Below, piece after piece: positions 46,847-55,606 of a stretch of DNA of 64,000 nt. The stretch's first letter is position 1. Each line of letters begins with the position of its first letter. Position numbers and translations under genes: made by a program. Source of the stretch: Flavobacteriaceae bacterium PS02293 (GTDB taxonomy: Bacteria; Bacteroidota; Bacteroidia; Flavobacteriales; Weeksellaceae); NCBI GenBank assembly GCA_029960045.1, contig JASCOV010000002.1, positions 186,001-250,000 of the forward strand, in the 5' to 3' direction. A model generated the notes under the pieces. That model saw nothing but the letters and a program-made list of their open reading frames with translations, was not told the origin of the DNA and made no database searches.

Positions 46847-46912
46847 ACTGAACGTGTCACCATTTTTTCTGTTGCTTTAATTCTACCTTTGTCATATAAA
46901 ATTTAAAACATT

Positions 46913-47674
46913 ATGTCACAAAGTAAAATAGCATTAGTTACCGGTGGAAGCCGTGGTCTAGGAAGAAATATGGCGATTGCCCTTGCCAAAAAAGGAATCG
47001 ATGTTGTGCTGACTTATCACAGCAACAAAGATGAAGCTGATAAAGTAGTTTCTGAAATTCAATCCTTTGGGCAAAAAGCTTTCGCATTACAACTGGATGC
47101 AGGAAACATAAAATCTTTCGATGGATTTTTAGAACAGGTCACTTCACATCTAAAAGAGAATACAGGAAACACAAACTTCGATTTTCTGATTAATAATGCA
47201 GGAACGGCTTTGTATTCATCTTTTGCAGATACAACAGAAGAACAGTTTGATACAGCAATCAATATCCATTACAAAGGTGTTTTCTTTTTGACTCAAAAAG
47301 CGCTGCCTTTTATTAATGACGGCGGTCGCATCATCAATATTTCATCAGGATTGGCAAGATTTTCTTTTCCAGGGTCTGCGGCGTATGGCTCTATGAAAGG
47401 CGCTGTGGAGGTTTTGACCAAATATCTGGCTAAAGAATTAGGTTCTCGTGGGATTTCTGCAAATGTAGTGGCTCCAGGCGCAATAGAAACGGATTTCGGA
47501 GGCGGACAAACAAGAGATAATAAAGAAGTAAATGACAGGATTGCAGGTCTTACGGCTTTAGGAAGAGTTGGATTACCGGACGATATCGGCGGCGTGGTTG
47601 CGTTCTTGTGTTCCGAAGATGCAAAATGGATCAACGGACAAAGAATCGAAGTCAGCGGCGGAATTTTTCTTTAA
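46913..47674 (+). CDS. Short-chain dehydrogenase/reductase
   Basis: A 253-residue classical SDR with TGGSRGLGRNMA (cofactor loop, residue 10 on), NNAGTALYSSF, IINISSGLARFS and YGSMKGAVEVLTKYLAKELG (catalytic Tyr/Lys). SANVVAPGAIETDFG is the usual post-active-site strand. It is FabG-like in length but lacks the fatty-acid operon context. It is probably controlled by the adjacent AraC-type protein. The substrate is unknown. Confidence 0.92.
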   Translation: MSQSKIALVTGGSRGLGRNMAIALAKKGIDVVLTYHSNKDEADKVVSEIQSFGQKAFALQLDAGNIKSFDGFLEQVTSHLKENTGNTNFDFLINNAGTALYSSFADTTEEQFDTAINIHYKGVFFLTQKALPFINDGGRIINISSGLARFSFPGSAAYGSMKGAVEVLTKYLAKELGSRGISANVVAPGAIETDFGGGQTRDNKEVNDRIAGLTALGRVGLPDDIGGVVAFLCSEDAKWINGQRIEVSGGIFL

Positions 47675-47697
47675 GAATTTAAGCTTAAAAATACTTT

Positions 47698-47732
47698 AAA
47701 ACCTTTTGAATTAATTTTCAGAAGGTTTTTTG
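47698..47732 (+). terminator. Terminator between convergent genes
   Basis: AAAACCTT (47698-47705) and AAGGTTTT (47722-47729) flank a loop, with a T run following. It overlaps the end of the convergent thioredoxin-like gene. Confidence 0.6.
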
Positions 47733-48193
47733 TTTGTCACACTCAGTGGAGTCGAAGTGCTTATCAATAATTTCAAAGTCCCATTAGCAACTAATCCTTC
47801 ATTTCGAAACAAAACTTTTCCATCTTTATTAATCAAAATCCAACTCGGATAAAGTGGTTTTTTGTTCGATGAAAGTTCAACCGCCAATTCGTGAATCCCA
47901 GAATTTCCATTTGAAATATAAGTGTGATTTTCACCAAAAAAAGTGATTGATTCTTTATGTTTTTCAGGATTAAAAGTGATAAAATAAACCTTTTCATCAA
48001 TCAGATTTTTTAACTGCAAATCCTTCTCCACTTGATGTTTCTGAATTTTACAAATCGAACACCAATCGGTTTTCATATAAATCAAAATCGGTTTATCCAA
48101 ATTTTCCGGGAGACTTTCAAAAGCATAATTCTTCACTTCCTGTGAATTAAAAATCCCGAAAATCATTAATAATATGAAAGTCAATATTTTCAT
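47711..48193 (-). CDS. Exported thioredoxin-like protein
   Basis: A 160-residue protein starting at the ATG at 48193 (an in-frame ATG six codons upstream is disfavoured because the chosen one opens the signal peptide MKILTFILLMIFGIFNSQ). The thioredoxin fold has the redox motif WCSIC (about residue 47) and cis-Pro-like LYPSWILINKDGK. It probably works in the periplasm on disulphides. The stop of the TonB receptor lies 18 bp upstream, so the two form an operon; the receptor has its own CxxC in the plug. Confidence 0.85.
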   Translation of the reverse strand: MKILTFILLMIFGIFNSQEVKNYAFESLPENLDKPILIYMKTDWCSICKIQKHQVEKDLQLKNLIDEKVYFITFNPEKHKESITFFGENHTYISNGNSGIHELAVELSSNKKPLYPSWILINKDGKVLFRNEGLVANGTLKLLISTSTPLSVTNKKPSEN

Positions 48194-48211
48194 TAATCTA
48201 ATTTCTAACAT

Positions 48212-50236
48212 CTACCTTATCTGATAACGAATTCCCAAAAACGTCCGGATTCCCTGCATCGGCGCATAGCCATAAGTCGTATCAAAAGTATAACCGTAAG
48301 GATTGCTCGCAACATCGTCCACATTATTATCAAACGGGTCAAACGGTCTCAGAATTGGATTTTTAGGGGTGAAGTTCAAAATGTTTTTCACACCACCATA
48401 AACCTCATAACCGTTATCAAATTTCTTAGTGAGCTGAATATTCATCAATGTAAAACAAGGCGAATATTCCGGTCGAAAATCATCTGGAACAGTTGGCAAT
48501 CGCATTGGGCCGTAAAATTGTCCTGTCAAATCCATCGAGAATTTGTTCGCAAATTGATAACTCAAACTGTAAGTTCCACTCCATTTTGGTGCGTGCAATT
48601 GCTGACTTTTTTCGCCTTCGTTTTCAGAATAAACATCCATGTAGGTAATTCCAAACATCAACTGAATCGGTAAACTCCAATTGGTGCTAACGTCCGCAGA
48701 AATTCCTCTCGAAATTGCGTGTCCAGCCAAATTATCATAAATGATTTTATCAGGCTCCGAATCAAAATCACCCACAATTTTATTATTGAAATAAGAATAA
48801 AATCCATTCACATCAACATTAATAAAATAATCTTTAATCGGAATTTTCATCAGATAACTCAGATTCGTATTCAGGGATTTTTCCGGCTTCAAATCATCTT
48901 TAATTACAACTTCTCTCGAGCCAGTTAGCGCCGCGTGGTCTTCCGTAAAAAGATTCACAACACGGAAACCTGTTCCGAAACTCAATCTCAAAGTATGATA
49001 AGGATTAGGCTCAAATTTCCACGCCATTCTCGGCGAATGCACAGATTTGTGAACCTTGTGATAGTCATATCTGTAACCCAAAAGCAAAGTGTTTTTATCA
49101 TTGATTTCCCATTCATCCTCGAGATATAAACCATAAATTGGAGATTTCATCGGTTGATTTTCCTGTAATGAATTGGCTGTTCCAGGCGTATTATCATCAT
49201 AGAAAGTGGATTTCAAAGTCGTTCCACTTTTCAAAAGATGTTTTCCAAATTGCTTTTCCCAATTAAGTTGTAGAAACAAAACTTTCTGAGTCGCCAGATA
49301 AGCAGTATTTCCGTAATACGAATCCTGATGATGGTAGTTGTAAGAATATTGAAGCAAAAATTTCTCCTTTAAAGGCAACTGATAAATTCCAAAAAACTCA
49401 AATCGGTTGGTGTAAATGCTTTCGCCGTAAACGTCATCAGAACCTCGGTTTCGTTTTTGCCACTGCATTTCGCCACCAAATCGGTCTTCGTAAAAATACC
49501 TCAGAGCAAAACTGGCCTGCCGGTTTTCTTTTCTTTTGAAATTCCATTTGTTGAAAACTGAGATTCGGTTTTGCAAAGGCGTATCCGTAAAATTATCTTT
49601 ATTCTGGTCAATTCTGTTTCCAAAATAGAAATAATTAAGACTCAGTAAACTTGAGAAATTCTTGTTGTCAAACACCTTTTTCGCAATATCAAGATTGATT
49701 TCACCTTGATTTCCCGTCATCACATCGGTCGCAAAATCCGGCGCCTGCAAAGCATTCTTTGTAATGATATTAATAACGCCACCCATCGCTTCCGAACCAT
49801 AAACAGACGAAGCAGGACCTTTCGTTACCTCAATTCTGTCAATCAAACTATTCGGAATTCCACTCAAACCATAAACAGTGGAAAGTGAACTTACAATCGG
49901 CATTCCATCAATCAAAATCATCGTGTAAGCACCTTCCAATCCATTAATGTGAATGTCGCCTGTATTACAAACCGCACAATTCAGCTGAGGTTTCACACCG
50001 TTTACCATCGCAATCGCTTCAAAAATATTTGGAGTCGGATTTTTTCTAAAAAACTGTTGTGAATATACATCTGTCGAAATCGGACTGTTCAATTTCTTCA
50101 CAGAAAACTGAGTGATGGTGACTTCATCAATACTTTTAGAAGTATCAATCGTATCAGATTTAGAAACTTTTACAGAGTCTATCTGAGCATTAATAAAAAG
50201 CGAAAAAATGAGGAAAAACATAAAAGTTAATTTCAT
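48212..50236 (-). CDS. TonB-dependent outer-membrane receptor
   Basis: A 674-residue receptor with a signal peptide. The plug domain (TPNIFEAIAMVNGVKPQLNC .. MILIDGMPIVSSLSTVYGL .. GPASSVYGSEAMGGVINIITK) precedes a barrel of aromatic-rich strands. The barrel ends in R, with GIRTFLGIRYQIR. There is no N-terminal carboxypeptidase-like domain, so it is a classical receptor rather than a SusC type. A CAVC motif sits in the plug, and the downstream partner is a thioredoxin. The ligand is unknown; metal or cofactor uptake is plausible. Upstream lies a perfect palindrome. Confidence 0.92.
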   Translation of the reverse strand: MKLTFMFFLIFSLFINAQIDSVKVSKSDTIDTSKSIDEVTITQFSVKKLNSPISTDVYSQQFFRKNPTPNIFEAIAMVNGVKPQLNCAVCNTGDIHINGLEGAYTMILIDGMPIVSSLSTVYGLSGIPNSLIDRIEVTKGPASSVYGSEAMGGVINIITKNALQAPDFATDVMTGNQGEINLDIAKKVFDNKNFSSLLSLNYFYFGNRIDQNKDNFTDTPLQNRISVFNKWNFKRKENRQASFALRYFYEDRFGGEMQWQKRNRGSDDVYGESIYTNRFEFFGIYQLPLKEKFLLQYSYNYHHQDSYYGNTAYLATQKVLFLQLNWEKQFGKHLLKSGTTLKSTFYDDNTPGTANSLQENQPMKSPIYGLYLEDEWEINDKNTLLLGYRYDYHKVHKSVHSPRMAWKFEPNPYHTLRLSFGTGFRVVNLFTEDHAALTGSREVVIKDDLKPEKSLNTNLSYLMKIPIKDYFINVDVNGFYSYFNNKIVGDFDSEPDKIIYDNLAGHAISRGISADVSTNWSLPIQLMFGITYMDVYSENEGEKSQQLHAPKWSGTYSLSYQFANKFSMDLTGQFYGPMRLPTVPDDFRPEYSPCFTLMNIQLTKKFDNGYEVYGGVKNILNFTPKNPILRPFDPFDNNVDDVASNPYGYTFDTTYGYAPMQGIRTFLGIRYQIR

Positions 50237-50238
50237 AA

Positions 50239-50272
50239 AATAAAATTGTTAGACAAAGCTAACAATTTTATT
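50239..50272 (-). promoter_or_regulatory. Operator-like 14-bp palindrome with embedded -7 box, TonB receptor
   Basis: AATAAAATTGTTAG (50239-50252) and CTAACAATTTTATT (50259-50272) are perfectly complementary with a 6-nt spacer. On the minus strand the spacer and its edges read TAGCTTTG, matching TAnnTTTG, so the palindrome covers the -7 region, only a few bases before the ATG (50236). Confidence 0.75.
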
Positions 50273-50317
50273 AGAAATAAAAAATTAAGTTTGATATTTA
50301 ATATTAGACAAAAAAAA

Positions 50318-50345
50318 CTCACCAAAATTTGATGAGTTTTTAAAT
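50318..50345 (-). terminator. Terminator of the Bax-inhibitor gene
   Basis: AAACTCA and TGAGTTT arms surround CCAAAATTTGA. On the minus strand a U run follows (A run at 50311-50318). It lies just downstream of the minus gene ending at 50392. Confidence 0.7.
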
Positions 50346-50391
50346 ATTGTTTTTTTAGTCTAATCTCTAAAATCTAACTTCTCAATTTCAA

Positions 50392-51075
50392 TTAACTTCT
50401 TCTATCAAGAAAAATTCTCAAAATATACCAGAACAAAAGCATTATCGATGAAAATAACTGCAAAGAAGCACCAACATATTGATTTTTATTGTAAATATTT
50501 TTGATGTTGTAAGTCTCATACAAAATACTTGCACTCGCTAAAGCAACCATTATCAAAGAAAAACCAAGTCCAAGATTCCATCCGAAAATTGAACCAGCCA
50601 CAATAACGCCCAAAGATGCAAATCCACCAATCACAATCACATTTCTAAGAAAAGAAAAATCTTTGTTGGTAAGAAAAACCGCCGCCGTTAATCCTGCAAA
50701 CAGAGATGCAGTTACGATTCCGGCTTGTGTAATGACTTCCGGAGCATACGTGGATGCAATTCCCAACATTGGCAGAAAAATAACGGCTTGTATCAAAACA
50801 TATAATCCCAAACCAAAATATTGTGTGGTTTTGGACAATGCAAACGATAATTTTGTAGATAACATAGATGCTAACCAAAATACACCGATAATCATCAGCC
50901 AAGTATATTTCCCCGAAACCATTGATAGAATAGCTTCCAATGGAATGGTTTTCAATAAGAAATATTCCACGATTCCGAACGCCAAAATCGCTACTCCGAC
51001 GTGCATATAAGTTTTTCTGTAAAATTCGGCTCTTTCGATTTCCGAAATTTCAGAAACCATTAATGAATCATTCAT
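50392..51075 (-). CDS. Bax inhibitor-1/YccA family membrane protein
   Basis: A 227-residue inner-membrane protein with seven hydrophobic helices. The N-terminus (FYRKTYMHVGVAILAFGIVEYF) and the GLGFSLIMVALASASILYETYNIKN block are typical of the BI-1/YccA family. Members act in membrane-protease control or calcium leak; the role here is not established. It has its own terminator. Next to it, 51076-51497 holds two repeats and the hmgA promoter region. Confidence 0.9.
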   Translation of the reverse strand: MNDSLMVSEISEIERAEFYRKTYMHVGVAILAFGIVEYFLLKTIPLEAILSMVSGKYTWLMIIGVFWLASMLSTKLSFALSKTTQYFGLGLYVLIQAVIFLPMLGIASTYAPEVITQAGIVTASLFAGLTAAVFLTNKDFSFLRNVIVIGGFASLGVIVAGSIFGWNLGLGFSLIMVALASASILYETYNIKNIYNKNQYVGASLQLFSSIMLLFWYILRIFLDRRS

Positions 51076-51160
51076 TTGTAAAAATTTTAATTATCTCAAA
51101 GATAAGAAAAGATACAAGAATGAAGAATCGAGAAAAGTTGATTTTGAAGTTTTTTTATTT

Positions 51161-51247
51161 GGGCAGCTTTATCCGCCTTCCGTTCCCAATCTTTTTGCCT
51201 AGCTTTTCCAGCCACAAAAAAAGGATTTCCACTCAATTCGGGCTGCA
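51161..51247 (+). repeat. Dispersed structured intergenic repeat, copy 4
   Basis: It opens GGGCAGCTTTATCCGCC and closes TTCGGGCTGCAA. GCAGC (51163-51167) is complementary to GCTGC (51242-51246), and AATCTTTTTG faces an AAAAAAAGGATTTCC segment. It matches copy 2 at 26.7 kb at both ends, with a shorter variable middle. Confidence 0.75.
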
Positions 51248-51284
51248 ATTTTCAGTACAATTCAAAGGTCAGCATACAAACCCC

Positions 51285-51339
51285 ATTTTGTCATTCCGTA
51301 GGAATCTCAACAGTCTAGATTCCTACGGAATGACAAAAT
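51285..51339. repeat. Perfect 23-bp inverted repeat
   Basis: Left arm 51285-51307 (ATTTTGTCATTCCGTAGG onward) and right arm 51317-51339 are exactly complementary, with a 9-nt loop. No T run follows. It shares the TGTCATTC outer end with the elements at 24.4 and 26.9 kb. Confidence 0.85.
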
Positions 51340-51497
51340 TGATGTGAACTATTTTTTAATTTTCTTTGATGAGTTTCACGTCTATGCGAACCTTAAAATA
51401 TTTTCAATAATTTCAAAAAAAAATCTTTGTGCTCTTTGCGTTCAAATCAAAGTATCAGAAAAAAATATTACATTTGAGAAAAGCCAAATCTAATAAA

Positions 51498-52652
51498 ATG
51501 AGATACGTTCAGTTAGGTAAGATTCCACCAAAAAGACACACCGTTTTCAAATCCGAAGACGACAATTTCTATTACGAGCAACTCTTCGGAACAGAAGGTT
51601 TTCACGGCATTGCATCGTTGTTGTATCACACGCATCGCCCGACTCAAATCAAATCCATCGGCGAAGCAAAAGACGTGACGCCGAAAATTGCGGTTGAGAA
51701 AAACGTAACGCCAAGAATGATAAAAGGCGCAAAAGTGACCGCTGAAGATGACTTTTTGGAGAGCCGAAAAGTTCTGATGCTAAACAACGATTTGAAAATG
51801 GGCTTGGCAAAACCCAGAAAATCCACAGACTATTTCTATAAAAATGCAGAATGCGACGAGTTGCTTTTCGTGCACGCGGGAAAAGGAATTCTGAAAACAA
51901 TGCTAGGAAATATTGACTTCTCTGTCGGCGATTATCTCATCATTCCGAGAGGAACAATTTATCAGCTGGAATTGGAATCCGAAGAAAATGTTTTCCTTTT
52001 CATAGAAGCACATTCCCCGATTTACACGCCAAAACGTTACCGGAATGAGTTCGGGCAATTGCTGGAACATTCACCGTTTTGTGAGCGCGATATTGTTCCG
52101 CCAGCTTTCGTAGAACCGAAAAACGAGAAGGGCGATTTTCTCATCAAAGTCAAAAAAGAAAATCAAATCACGGATTTCATTTATGCCACGCATCCGTTTG
52201 ATGTTGTTGGTTGGGACGGTTATTTTTATCCTTACAAATTCAATATCAAAAACTTTGAACCCATTACGGGGAGAATTCATCAACCGCCTCCGGTTCATCA
52301 GAATTTTGAAGCGCATAATTTTGTAGTTTGCTCTTTTGTGGCAAGAATGTACGATTATCATCCACAGTCAATTCCTGCGCCGTACAACCATTCAAACATT
52401 GATTCCGACGAGGTCTTGTTTTACACAGAAGGCGATTTTATGAGTAGAAACCACGTGGATTTGATGGATTTTTCACTTCATCCAGGTGGAATTGTTCACG
52501 GTCCGCATCCAGGTGCGATGGAAAGAAGTATTGGTAAAAAATCTACAGAGGAATATGCTGTGATGGTTGACCCATTCCGACCTTTCAAATTGACGGAAGA
52601 AGCAATAAGAGTAGAAGACCCGAGTTATAAAACGAGTTGGTTGGAAGATTAA
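51498..52652 (+). CDS. hmgA: Homogentisate 1,2-dioxygenase
   Basis: A 384-residue cupin dioxygenase that opens homogentisate to maleylacetoacetate in tyrosine catabolism. The start at 51498 gives MRYVQLGKIPPKRHTVF, the normal N-terminus; the open frame upstream is noise. Catalytic segments are visible: EVLFYTEGDFMSR and HPGGIVHGPHPGAMERS with iron ligands, and VVGWDGYFYPYKFNI. The length fits the bacterial type. A TACATTTG (51469-51476) is a possible -7 box. Confidence 0.95.
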   Translation: MRYVQLGKIPPKRHTVFKSEDDNFYYEQLFGTEGFHGIASLLYHTHRPTQIKSIGEAKDVTPKIAVEKNVTPRMIKGAKVTAEDDFLESRKVLMLNNDLKMGLAKPRKSTDYFYKNAECDELLFVHAGKGILKTMLGNIDFSVGDYLIIPRGTIYQLELESEENVFLFIEAHSPIYTPKRYRNEFGQLLEHSPFCERDIVPPAFVEPKNEKGDFLIKVKKENQITDFIYATHPFDVVGWDGYFYPYKFNIKNFEPITGRIHQPPPVHQNFEAHNFVVCSFVARMYDYHPQSIPAPYNHSNIDSDEVLFYTEGDFMSRNHVDLMDFSLHPGGIVHGPHPGAMERSIGKKSTEEYAVMVDPFRPFKLTEEAIRVEDPSYKTSWLED

Positions 52653-52696
52653 AATTATATAGAGAAAAGTAAATTTAGTTTTGCTCTGGAAAATGT

Positions 52697-52987
52697 TTAG
52701 TTTCCAGCAAATGGACTTCCAAAAATCCCAACCGCCAATTCAACCCAAATCAAAAACAATACGGCAAGAATTCCAAAAACCATAATCAATCTTGATTTGA
52801 AAGTTTTCACTTTTTTCAAGACTAAATCTATTGCAAATGCGGTTATTAAAAGTAATCCTCCCATCACTAAAAAGTCAGAAACAGTCCAATTGACTTCTTT
52901 TGTGAATTGCATTGCAATGAATGGAATAGATAAAACTACCGTAACTGCAGAATAAATAAATGCTGAGGTTTGTTTTTGTGCTATCAT
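52697..52987 (-). CDS. Small membrane protein of unknown function
   Basis: A 96-residue protein with three hydrophobic helices: IYSAVTVVLSIPFIAMQF, FLVMGGLLLITAFAIDLVL, and IMVFGILAVLFLIWVELAVGIFG. Between helices two and three it has a basic loop (KKVKTFKSR). No domain name is recognised. It lies on the minus strand inside the plus-strand catabolic gene set, so it is not part of that operon. Confidence 0.65.
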   Translation of the reverse strand: MIAQKQTSAFIYSAVTVVLSIPFIAMQFTKEVNWTVSDFLVMGGLLLITAFAIDLVLKKVKTFKSRLIMVFGILAVLFLIWVELAVGIFGSPFAGN

Positions 52988-53161
52988 TATTTTCAGTTGA
53001 ATAATTATAAAGAACTTTGAATTACAAAGTAAAATAATTTTATCGAATTGTCAAAATATTATTGTGACTTTTATCATTTTGTCTGATAAATAGAGAGTTG
53101 ACTGATAATGCTCATTTATTTTCATTAATTTAAGATTTAACTTTGTCAAAAATTAAAAGCA

Positions 53162-54433
53162 ATGATTAATTACGTTAGCCCAGAAGAAGCAGTTTCAATC
53201 ATAAAAAGTGGCGACAGGATTTTCGGACACGGAAGTGCTTGTACACCTAATCTTTTATACGATGAACTAGCCAGACAATCATCCCGATTGAAAGATGTGG
53301 AGATGGTTTCCATCACGCAACAAGGGAATGTTGAGATTGCTAAACCTCAATATAAAGATAGTTTTTACATCAATTCTTTGTTTACTTCTACTCCAGTTCG
53401 TGAAGCTGTAAATGGTGAAAACGGAGATTACGTTCCAATTTTTCTGAGTGAAATTCCTATTCTTTTCAAAAACGGAATTCTGCCAATTGATGTTGCTTTG
53501 ATAACTGTTTCGCCTCCGGATAATCACGGTTATTGCACACTTGGAACTTCTGTAGATGTTGCGAGAAGTGCGATTGATACAGCGAAAACTATCATTGCTA
53601 TCGTAAATCCAAAAATGCCAAGAACGCACGGCGACGGAATGATTCATATCAACAGAATCGAAAAATTGGTCTGGAGCGAGGAAGAACTTTTAACCATCGA
53701 TTACGGTTCCAAAGTTGGCGCAGAAGAAATGCTGATAGGAAAACACGTTGCAGAATTAATTGACGACAAAGCGACTCTTCAAATGGGAATCGGAACCATT
53801 CCTGATGCAGTTTTGAAATGTCTTGGAAATCATAAGGATTTAGGAATTCATACAGAAATGTTAAGCGATGGCGTAATTGATTTGATAAAAAATGATATTG
53901 TCAATAATAAATACAAAGGCACTCATACCAACAGAACCATTACCAGTTTCTGTTTCGGAACCAGAAAGTTATATGACTTTGTAGATGATAATCCATCGAT
54001 TGCATTTATGGATGTTCAGCACGTTAATTTTCCAATTAACATTATGAAAAATAAAAAAGTTCACGCCATCAATTCTGCCATCGAAATTGATTTGACAGGT
54101 CAAGTTTGTGCAGATTCTATTGGAACTTATCAGTTCAGCGGAATCGGTGGACAAATGGATTTTATGAGAGGTGCGGCTTTGAGTGAAGGTGGAAAACCAG
54201 TTATGGCTTTGTCTTCCAGAACCAAAAAAGGTGTTCCGAGAATAGTTCCTTTCCTTAAACAAGGAGCTGGTGTCGTGACAACTAGAGGTCATATTCATTA
54301 TGTTGTTACAGAATTTGGAACCGCTTATCTGTATGGGAAAAATCTTCGTCAGAGAGCAAAAGCATTGATTGATATTTCACATCCGGACGACAGAGAAATG
54401 TTGGAAAAAGCAGCGTTTGAAAGATTTAAATAA
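53162..54433 (+). CDS. Acetyl-CoA hydrolase/transferase family CoA-transferase
   Basis: A 423-residue protein of the Cat1/4-hydroxybutyrate CoA-transferase type. Motifs include NLLYDELARQSSRLKDVEMV, QMGIGTIPDAVLKCLGNHKDLGIHTEMLSDGVIDL (catalytic Glu in HTEM) and GIGGQMDFMRGAALSEGGKP. It moves CoA between acyl groups. Standing between hmgA and hpd, it may activate acetoacetate produced by FahA; this is inference from context. TAACTTTG (53138-53145) may be its -7 box. Confidence 0.88.
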   Translation: MINYVSPEEAVSIIKSGDRIFGHGSACTPNLLYDELARQSSRLKDVEMVSITQQGNVEIAKPQYKDSFYINSLFTSTPVREAVNGENGDYVPIFLSEIPILFKNGILPIDVALITVSPPDNHGYCTLGTSVDVARSAIDTAKTIIAIVNPKMPRTHGDGMIHINRIEKLVWSEEELLTIDYGSKVGAEEMLIGKHVAELIDDKATLQMGIGTIPDAVLKCLGNHKDLGIHTEMLSDGVIDLIKNDIVNNKYKGTHTNRTITSFCFGTRKLYDFVDDNPSIAFMDVQHVNFPINIMKNKKVHAINSAIEIDLTGQVCADSIGTYQFSGIGGQMDFMRGAALSEGGKPVMALSSRTKKGVPRIVPFLKQGAGVVTTRGHIHYVVTEFGTAYLYGKNLRQRAKALIDISHPDDREMLEKAAFERFK

Positions 54434-54503
54434 AATTAAACAATCTTTTAATTTTCTCTTGAGTTTGTTGTATATTTGATTGAGCACATAAGAAAAAAAT
54501 TAA

Positions 54504-55304
54504 TTGAAATCGATATACAACTTATTAAAAGAAGAAATTCGGAAACAACCGAAAATCAAAAATTCTATTCTTGGAAATGCAAATCCTTGGAAAAGAAGTC
54601 ATTATATTATCTTATCTGAAATCATAAAAGAAGACCTTTCACAAAGGGAAGAATTGCAGAATGAGAGGAGATTTGAACTCGGAACCAGTATTTCACACAT
54701 TACTTTGCAACGCTTTTTCGAAAGTGATTATCATTATAAAACGCATAATGATTTACGATTTCTAAAAACCTTAGACAAAATATGTATTTTCTTGGGTTTC
54801 AAAGATTTGAATGCTTACGTGATGAATGTGAAGGAAAATAATGTTTATAACGAATCCGCCTTCAGCAAAGAATTTACAACAGATATTGTATATCGGTATT
54901 GTCATACAAATTTTGAATTTTTCAAATTATTCCCGGAACTTAAATTAGGTGTTTTCGATGAACTTATTTTCCCTGAAGCCCCATTTATAGAAAGGATAAA
55001 AACTTACAGCTCCAATCTTTGTGAAAAGAAGCTGAAATTATATACCAATAATAACCGATCCAATTTCGAAATTTTTGATCTCGATGTCATTTCTGAGGAA
55101 GCAGACAAAATGGTTATTAAAACTCAGGAATTTTGGAATCTTGTTTTTGTGGTGGAAGAGACTGGAGAAGAATACATTGTGAATGAACTCAATACGCAGA
55201 TTTATTTTGTGAAAAACATCAATAATTCTTGGAGAATTTGGGATAATTATAATCCCAATTCTGGACTGCTCAACAATGTAATAAATAAAAAACCGTCTCA
55301 TTGA
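54504..55304 (+). CDS. Conserved protein of unknown function, possible regulator
   Basis: A 266-residue protein started from TTG at 54504 (no suitable ATG before residue ~100; the frame begins KSIYNLLKEEIRKQ). The N-terminal half is helical, with ELGTSISHITLQRFFESDY .. LRFLKTLDKICIFLGFKDLNAYV resembling an HTH-like or sensor segment that recurs in Flavobacteriia. The C-terminal half is beta-rich, NTF2-like in rhythm. It is located between the CoA-transferase and hpd, so a role in regulating tyrosine catabolism is possible but unproven. Confidence 0.6.
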   Translation: MKSIYNLLKEEIRKQPKIKNSILGNANPWKRSHYIILSEIIKEDLSQREELQNERRFELGTSISHITLQRFFESDYHYKTHNDLRFLKTLDKICIFLGFKDLNAYVMNVKENNVYNESAFSKEFTTDIVYRYCHTNFEFFKLFPELKLGVFDELIFPEAPFIERIKTYSSNLCEKKLKLYTNNNRSNFEIFDLDVISEEADKMVIKTQEFWNLVFVVEETGEEYIVNELNTQIYFVKNINNSWRIWDNYNPNSGLLNNVINKKPSH

Positions 55305-55324
55305 TCAACGAAACGGCCTTTTTC
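55291..55324 (+). terminator. Hairpin terminator at the end of the 54.5-kb gene
   Basis: CCGTCTC (55293-55299) pairs with GAAACGG (55310-55316) with one mismatch, around TTGATCAA, followed by a T run. It overlaps the stop codon. Confidence 0.65.
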
Positions 55325-55455
55325 ATGGTTTGTATTTTTAGAATCTTTAGTAACTCTTTAACAAAAGTAGACATAGATTAAAACACTACAATAAACTTAA
55401 GTGTACTTAAAAAAACATATTGTACTATTTTTATGAAATTAGGTTTTTAGATATC

Positions 55456-55484
55456 AAATAATTAACCTTTGTTAATTATTTTTG
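55456..55484 (+). promoter_or_regulatory. 11-bp palindrome overlapping a TAnnTTTG box, hpd upstream region
   Basis: AAATAATTAAC (55456-55466), spacer CTTT, and GTTAATTATTT (55471-55481) are perfectly complementary. TATTTTTG (55477-55484) overlaps the right arm. The core is TTAAC-N4-GTTAA. It is ~200 bp upstream of the hpd start. No gene is seen in 55325-55679. Confidence 0.6.
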
Positions 55485-55606
55485 AGTTCATTAGGTTTTT
55501 GTTTGAGTAGATTTCATTAATATGCAATCGGTTACAATTTTATTTAGAATATTTTTAATAGAAACTTTTATCATTTTTTAAATTAAGAAATACTTAATAA
55601 TTAACA

